From the NCBI GenBank assembly GCA_012845835.1, contig JABAKD010000008.1, forward strand, positions 13,511,001 to 13,575,000: a stretch of DNA of 64,000 bases, given 5' to 3'. Positions within the stretch are counted from its first letter, which is position 1. Each line of letters begins with the position of its first letter. A program made the translations under genes and the position numbers. Below the pieces are notes generated by a model. It did not search any database. It worked only from the letters and a program-made list of their open reading frames with translations, and was not told the origin of the DNA. This DNA is from Undaria pinnatifida. Lineage: Eukaryota > Sar > Phaeophyceae > Laminariales > Alariaceae. Shown piece after piece: positions 35,201 to 44,200 of the stretch.

Positions 35201-38200
35201 TATACTCAACGGTTTCGGTTATTATTTTACTTGGTTCATGCCCTCGTCGGTTTCGTCCTGCAGCCGTTCATCGAATAACGGAAATCCTCTTGAGTGCTGA
35301 TACTGCTGTGCTGATACTGCTGTGGCCATCTCTAATGTACGAATGTACATTGGTATGTTGCGAGGGAAATCAGCATCAATACAAAGTACAAAGCAGGACG
35401 CGAGCAGCCACAGTAGTGCGCTGCTGCGTAAGTGTGTGGCGATCCCGACCGTATCCGGGACTGGAAACATAAAACATGGACGCCTCAGTGAAATCCCAAC
35501 GTCCCAGCTGCATCTGCGCCGAGTCCACCCGTTCCATTAAAATGCGATACCTCGCACGATTATATAACTATGTTGTATCCCTTCCATGCCACCCGCCATA
35601 ACATATAAATCAATCCACACCATAAAATGTAGAACATGATGTGTGGCGTTCGCAGCACAATATCACAAGTGTACGCAACATAATGGACGACGCTACATTC
35701 CCGAAACAATCCCATCTAAAAAATCAACATGGAGGCCAACATCATCGTCGGAGTCCGAGCTATCCATCTCCTCTTTCTGCTGCACAGTCTCACACCGTTT
35801 TTCTTGTTTTTACGGGGGTTTCCATTCTATACGGAGTCCGGGGAGTGGGGACGTGAGGAATTTCTTCTGAAAAATATCACTACCTCAAGCTCTATAAATT
35901 TCGGCAAATTATCGCCGCCGGGAAATACTCATCCTTGCGCAGTTTGGTGCCTCGAAAACAAGCGTTTCCACGAAATCTTCGATCTCACAGATATTTTTAA
36001 GGTTCCTGCATGACTAAACTTAACCCATTTCCAACTACAAAAAAAAAAATCTTAGCGCAACTCCAATTGTTTTTTCCGCCATGTCGGGACTGCGGTGCTA
36101 AAACGATTCAAGACACCTTCGAACACAATTTTGTTTACAAGCATCGCCGCCGCCGTCGACGCCATCACCGTCGATGCCTCAAGTCGACCCAAGCCTAGAA
36201 AGAGCCTCGCGCGCAAGATTGACGGAGGCATTTCTAAAGCGGCGCGACGGGGGCTCTATATAAAATAATGTGGTGCAAGAATTGTATCGAAGAGGCGTGT
36301 GCCGTATGGAAAAGGCGCGCCGCCGTGGAGGTGGTGGTGGGGGTACTCATTTAATGCACGGCCGTGGTCGTATGGCCGTAGACCCCCGCATCCCACGATG
36401 CCGGGGCGGAACACTAGTAAGCCGACATCGCGTGCACTAAGCAACAAAGCGCCGAGAGCTGTTCAGCGAGTCGTACGAAGGGTGAGCTGAATCCTACAAA
36501 TAACCAGGGGGGGGGGGGGGGGGGGGGGGGGTAGGACAACCCCGACCCTGTCACCACGCCATGCCTTGCGAAGGGGGTGCACGCGGCAACTATGAGGAGA
36601 GAAGCTGCTGCTGCAGTTGTAACAACGGCAACAACGCATTGTTTCCGCTGTATTACACTCTAACTTTGGAAATCAACCGGTTAAACTCACAGCCGACATA
36701 CCTGGAAAAAGTTTGAAATGCTATGATAATCTCCATCCGCCATCGGAGGGTAATTCCGGTGTATCGTCTCGCAACACCACGGAGAACGACAACAGCAACA
36801 GAAAAAGCATCAACAGGGAACGATTGAATCGCGGCAAAAAAAGAATACCATGACAGCCTGCGGCTCACAATGTAGTGTTGCAGGGCCATCAGCAACGTAG
36901 GTCGATGGACGGGGGGAGTGTAGTAATACTTCATGTACAGCCGTAGTCGTATGATCAGATACCGTCGATACTCCTACAACGCCGCGACGGAGCACGTCGA
37001 GTTTTCACCGACCAGACAAAAACATCGCGTTGGGGGGGTCTGAAAGGATGCAGGTCATCATGCATTTTGCTGGGCAATCGGCAACGTAGGTCTACCGATC
37101 GGCGCGGGGTTGGGGGGGGGGGGGGGGGGGGGTCTGAATGGACAGCAAGCAGCAAGCAGCAAGCAGCAAGCAGCAGACAAGCAGCAGCAGTAGCAAGCAA
37201 GCGGACACACACGCAAGCATTAAGCAGACAAGTAAGGAGGCAAGCGCGAGTAATCGAGCAAGCAATCGAGCAAACAATCGAGCACGCTAATGCGCACGCA
37301 AGGCAAGCAAGCAGGCAGACAAGCAAAAATAAATCAAGCAAGAGAGCAAGAGAGCAAATCAGCAAGCAAGCGAGCAAGCAAACCGTAACTATAATCGCGA
37401 AAAGCTCTCGACTGAGTATATACTCAAACTACAACCGTAACAAAAACCGCTGCAAGGACATGTCATCACCGCACCGGAGAGACAAAACAGGACACGCAAA
37501 AAAGAGCGAGTGCGCGGGCACGCGAACCCTTACCCCAAAAGGTTCCAACCGAGTCCCTATTCGACACTACCGAGCTGGTCTAACTATCTGGTGGCGCGGG
37601 TCGTTCGGCACGGCAGGCTACTCGCCTTTGCGAGCTTGAAAGCACTTCCTGGTGGGATCAAGGTAGAGGCGTAGATTCAACCCAACACCTAGCCCTGACC
37701 TCGACCCGGACCCAAAACGGCGGAGAAACGCGGCTGCGCCGCTTTTCCATTTTTGTTTTGGAGCCCGATCTACATACCATCACCTAAACGCCCTCGGCCA
37801 ACGAGAGGGCGTAAAAATATCCCTCAAAGATCCGCGTTACCAGATTGATAGGTTAGCTGAAACTAACAGCCCTGTTCAACACTTAGCGGTGTAACGTTAT
37901 ACAACGGGTAAGGAAGTAGACGTGGTACGAAACAGAGGTGGCGACTTACGGTTGCCAACAGATACTTCCGCTGCCGCCGAAGCTGCAGTCACCACCTTCT
38001 TTTCCATTTAGCATTACAGTACAGCAGCAGAGGCCACCCAATAATGAGGTCTGCATCAGCGTTATGCCAATATAAGGCGGTCGAAATTGATTGACGCGAC
38101 TGGGGCATTGCACTCACAACCTGGATTGGATAAAGCAGCTTCCTCCAACAAGGCGGTCATACTGTCTGCTCTGGCACATGAGAGCCTTACTGTGGGATCC

Positions 38201-41200
38201 CTACTGTACTACCAATAGGATTCATACTCCTACGTCGGTTTTGATACTTTCGTCGCTCTGAACTACGAGGTACGAACAATGACGGCCGCTTTCTTACCGC
38301 TTGCCGCCGAATAATTAACAGCTCAAGGCCATTTCTTATGCAGTCGGATTTGTCAGTCGAAAACGGCCTTTTTCGGCTGAAGCCCCGATTGGGGTTTCTT
38401 ACGCAGTCGAAAAAGGGCTTTTTCGACTCAAATTTTTTCGACTGAGAATTCCGACTGGCGGATCCAGTCGGAAAACTCGACTTTTTCGACTGGATCCTTC
38501 AGTCGAAAAACTCAGTCGAAAAAGTTCTACACGTGTTTTTTTAACCGATCGCATCGCTCATTCCACCACCAAACACACACCCACACGGCGACACGGCCAC
38601 ACACCCATACCAAGTACCACACTGCAGTATCATACAAGGCGCTGACGCTGGCTTGGCTATCCCAGCTGTTGCTTCTCGCAGCAAGTCAGCGTGGCGCATT
38701 ATTAGTTTTGCTCGCCAGCAGCGTATATCACACGACGGCAGCACCGCGCGGTCTCGATCCCATGCTGCCAACAACGGCTGCGGCTGCTGTAGCTTTGGCG
38801 GCTCTCGGCTGAGTGCAACTCCACGAACGTAGCTTTGGCGGCTTTCGGTTAAGCCCAAAGCCACCAACTCGCTGGGACGAGGGTTCGCCGAGCCGTTGCT
38901 CGCGGAGGAAGCGCGAAGCACAGAGCTGCCAACCGATTTCGACTGCTGTGTACAGCAGTACTCCCTCACACCAACCGCCTCTAGGAAGAGCACAAAAACT
39001 ATAAAATCGACTCGACTGACGACAAGAAGAAGGACCAGAAAATTCCAGTCGAAAAGGGCCGTTTTCGACTGGCGGAATCCGACTGCATAAGAAATGGCCT
39101 AATAGAATAGAGTCTATAGCCCCTTGGGCTCTGGGCACAGCGGTACATGAATACCACATCATGCCTCCTGTGTAAGCTCGCAGTGTTTCTTTTTCCAGGC
39201 GGGGTGGTTGGTAGTGGCGGGGGCGTCTGAACCGTACGAAAGAAGAAAAAAGTTGAAAAAAAAAGTAAAAAAAAAAAACTTTCACAATGATGGTGGCGGG
39301 GGTGGCTGAAACCATACAAGAAAAAAAAAAAAGTCATGACTTCGACCATCAGTCCTCGTATATATGGTACTGCTAGTAACAGGCCGATACGATATAATGA
39401 TGCTGGGATTCCGGAGGAAAATACAACGCCAGAGAGCGAGGGGTAGGCCGTCCGACGGATTAGAGCCGGTCGGAGCGCGATTCGAATATTGCACATTGCA
39501 GCAGCAGCAGCGGTCCCTCTAACACGTCTCGAGTGCCGGTATGGCACTTGAGAGGGAAATACCGGCACTACTTTAGCGACAACCGGCGCTTCCCCGCATA
39601 CTGCCAATAATACTGGCCGTTCCCAGCTATGCCACGTGATTCCACAAGCACTAAGCGGGCAACCGGCACTACTAAAACGGCACTATAGAGGAACACTACT
39701 TGCGCTTCGGAGGGAACCACAAAACCAAAGACCAAGGGGTACAGCATGGATCTGGATGGGAGCGTGATTCGAAAAAAAATGTTTCCGTTCTTTCCATGCC
39801 ACCTTGATTTACCCTTCCTTCCCATATTTCGCTGCGGGCATCCCGTCGGATCCACGACCTCATCTACCCGTGGATCCGACGGGTTGATGCCGATTGCTGA
39901 CGCACACACGCGCTAAAAAGATTTTTCAACCGTCAATACCTGCACAACCAAGTGGCGGGCATCTCGCTGCGAAATTTCGAGAAAATTCGCGTCTGTTTCT
40001 TGCCGTTCGAGTACACCGAAACTCGAATTGAAAGTCAACGCGCGTGCCCATCTACGTGTAATATAGCTGGTGCGCCGGCACCGGAGTATGAGCTGATACA
40101 TATAATCCGTAATACGCGCGATCGGACAAACACACACAGCTTGCAAATATGAGTTTCGATCAAATCTTCATCTCACAGCTAGAGTGCAATTTTATTTTTT
40201 TATAATTATATATACGTGCTGGCCTCCTGGTATGCCGTCACGGCGCGATAAGTAACACCTGGAGTACCAAGCACCCAGGGAGAGGACTCGTGCAGTCTCG
40301 TGCCTTGCTTCCATCCTTCCTCCATACCTGGTATGTTACACCGGTCCTCTGTTTAGGTTTCTCATTTATTTTCTTATTTTGTATTTCCTTCTTTTCCGAC
40401 ACAGCAGCAGTCGCCATCCTTCCCCCCTTCCCTCCCTTGTTCTTGTATCCTAATGCGTGCTTATTTCCTTCTGCAATATGGCAACCGCATCAACAGCATC
40501 AGCAGTAGTTCGGATTTCCGCCGGAAAAACCGAGGGGGAAAAAAAAAGACGATTACTCCGTGTACACCGCGTCGGCCAAAACGAAGCAAACGCGGACTGC
40601 TGTACTTGTATATACCTCGTATGATACTATGTACCTGGTATATAAAATCTAACGGGCTGTCATATATACGACTCAAGGCGTGGTGTTTTCCATGTCGGGC
40701 TCCAATGCCAGCAGTTGTGTACGGCGACACGAGGGTAGCACAACCTACAGTATGCTACACGCTCGCACTACAGCAGTAGAGGTGTCTCTATAGAGCCGGT
40801 TGAGTAGTGACGGTCGCCCGCCATAGCGCCTTTGAAATGGCACGCGCTCCGACGGAGCTAGGTAGAACTTTTCGCCTGAAGAGGTTTCTGCATGGCGGGG
40901 CTCCGTAACCCAAATTTCTTTCTTGCGTAATTTCTAGTTGTGTACCTAGGCCATGGGACTTGTTATTCTTGTAGCAAAAAAAAAGACGTTGTTATTGGCG
41001 CAGCATAGCAGTACTGGTTACCTTTCCACTGCGGATTCCTGTCCCACAAACAAAACAGCACGAAAGCTTTACAACTGGAAACCCGTTTTTGGGGACAAAA
41101 TTACTTGGACTCAGTATAGGGAGGGGTTCGGGGGCTCTAAAGGGGTTAAGGCCACAAAGGAACAAGGGGGGGTTACTCGCGCGAGTGACCCCCAGCCACT

Positions 41201-44200
41201 TCAAAAAAAGAAGGCCGTAAAAGTGATCCCCCTACCGTATCCGGGGTCGGGTGTCCTATTGAGATTCTTGTTTTGTTTTCTCCAAATCTGTTCTTGGGGT
41301 GAACATGTCTTGACCTCCCAAAGTCAGGAACCTCAGAAAAAAGAAAGTGGTGCAACTTCATCGTCGTAGCACGCGTCAAATCGCTCTCTAGAGGGTAACT
41401 TACCGCTTTTCCGACAGCATGGTTGACATACTCTTTCAATTATATATACCCTAAAGCCCTAACCCTAACCCAATGAAACGCAACAACCAACCACTGTACG
41501 GCGAAAACAAAAAAGTGGTAAGCTCTACTGAAATCGCTTGGCACACAATAAACAACCAGTAGCGTAGGTATGCCGACTAGTGCCGGTGTTTCCGGCTGGC
41601 TGAAACCGGCACTACCCGTACAGAGTACAAAGGGGCCAGTGCTAGAGGCCAGTGTTACTGCTGTCTACCCAAGACCGCACGTCTTCGATCATCTATCGCC
41701 TGTGGTGATCGCTATAAAATTTGTCCTTCCCCTCGGTAATTGCCTTAACTTTACATAGGGTAGCATTACGAGGGTTGCAAAAGGGTTCGACTTCGTACAA
41801 GGGCAAGCGTTTTTTGTTTGCTGTTCGAGCGCTCCCACTGGTCACGACAGATGAGGCGACGAATGAACATATTTTTCGAAGAGAAGAACGCGAAAACACA
41901 TATCATCATACCTGGTAAAATATAACATAAAACATGGAACATATGTGCCGGGTACTGTCAAGGCAGACGAGTGCATCGGCAGTTCCGCTCGCATTTATAA
42001 ATTGCTGTGAACTGACCAAGCACAACAACGTAATACCTTGGGATGAAGTACGTTTATCACACTAGTACGTAGTAGCTTGTAGTTTTGCTGTTGATGTTCA
42101 CCCTCGCAACATCTCCTTAGGACAAACGAGCCGCCGGTAGTATCACGCATCTTGCAAAGATGAGTATCGACCCTATATTCACCGAACTCACACCTGACGT
42201 GTTTAGAAGATTCTTTAGAAGAAAAAAGTCCTGGCGATATGTCAGTTCTGTGTATGGTGTTTTACACCTGGTACTTACAATAGTATACTTAAATATACAG
42301 CAGTATACCATAATCAACTTATCAACATCAGGCGTTCCCTATGGAATAGTATGGTCGTTGAATCTCCTCCCTTCTTAAGTTCATGAAGTCCATGATACAG
42401 GTTCGAATCCTCCCCATTGATAACGCATACTCGTGCTCGTATGTAGGGACTTTGGCTTCCGTCCAAATTGACAAGCGGAAAGCGCGAGAGCGTGGGTTAG
42501 CAAAAATCGACGAAACATCATAGACGAGCATGAAAAGCTGACAAGCGGGAACGCTGAACCCGACCAGGTATGCGCGACAAGAATGAAGGCATGTACAGGG
42601 GGGGGGGGGAGACACCTGTGACCACGGCTTGCCCAGAATGTCGCTGAGGGTGAAAGCTATATTATGGGTTGAGAACCTCTTACGGGTTGAGCTGGAGAGT
42701 AAAAGCGATGATACAAGAACAAAAACAACAGCAAACCAGTCTCGACGAGAGTGTGCATTCTCAACAGGTTAAGTAAAACCGTGCTCATCACCCATCGATA
42801 ATCCAACCCTTCCTGCTGGTACATTTTAATAGCAGTTTCTATGGGCCCTTTTTGGGACCCTTTGATGCAGACCAAAAAGCGACGGGGCCCGTTGATACAG
42901 ACCACAAAGCGACGAACGCGCTCTCATCAAGCGTCTAGGAAAAGCTTGAGGCAATCCGAGTATCACCATACCTCACGCTTGCTTGCTTCACAGCTATCAC
43001 AACTTGCGTGGCCGCTCGAACACATATCCAACACCACCACCACCACCACCAGCTATTAATAGGATAGCTTCATGTGGCCGATCCTGTGATTACGTCAATT
43101 TCTTTCGTCAAATATTTGCGTCTCAATTCCCGAAGGGATGTGAATCGTGATTGTACGACTCCGCAATCTTCTTTCTTATTTTTCTGTTCTTTCTTTTCGC
43201 CTTAGCTGATAGTCTGGTGTGCCGGCTTGAATATTATTTTGCCCTTGTTTTCATTGCGGTTGGCATTGCGTGGTCAAATCGCCAAGCTGTACTTGCCACG
43301 TGTATCTCGGTCTTGTAGTTTTGTGACCACAGAGCTCGTTTCTCCAGAAGGCGTCGGCACGGACACGGGCTGTGCTGGATGCACATTGGTGGAAAGTTCA
43401 GCTAGGAGTGCATAACAAAACACACACTGGGAAGATATCTGACACTCTGTGCCTGGCATGTACGCCTTGCGGCTCAATTGGCACATGGGCTTGCGCTCAC
43501 CGACAGCCTTTCCAACAAGCCGTGGGCACACGTGTAACCCCAACTCGTACCCCTGGCACGCGTGTTCTATTTCGTCGCGTATCAAGTTCAGTATTTTCCA
43601 GTGGTCGTCGATTCGTATCGAACCCCACCAACTCGCGCCCTCGCACTATTGGTATACCAACTATAATCGTAAAATCTGTAGTGAACGTGCCTGGTAAGAT
43701 TCGAACTTGCGATTTCGACGGGAATCGACGGGAATCGACCGAGCGTATAGAGCTGAAAAGTGGGAACGCTGAACCCTATGCGCGGTAAAAATGACAGCAA
43801 GTACCGGGGGGCAGAAAGAAGGACACCTATGACCGCGGCTTGCCCGGAAGTTCGTTGAGGGTAAAACCTCTTGAGAGTTGAGCTGGGGAGTAAAAGTTAT
43901 GTCCGAGCCAGTATGTATAATACGAGTATGACATCTGCCCCTCACTTGTACATCTTTTTTTTTTTTTCACACACACATTTACTTTCCAGCTTCTGGACAA
44001 GCCGTGGTCACAGGCGTCGTCCCTTCTCCCCCCAGGTTCTTGCCTTCAATCTTTTATCGCGCATAGGGTTCAGCAATCCAAAGGCTCGTCGATTTTTTCA
44101 TCGAGTGTTGCTAACTCACGCTCTCGCGCTTTCCGCAAGTCAACCTGAGCACAAGAAAAAGTCCCCACGAATTTATACGAGTATGCACTCGGGGGGATTC

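Noticed and set aside
38541-38993. 150-codon frame inside the 775-bp transposon as a transposase
   Set aside because: Too short, no DDE/DDD or zinc-finger motif, and interior content looks non-coding.
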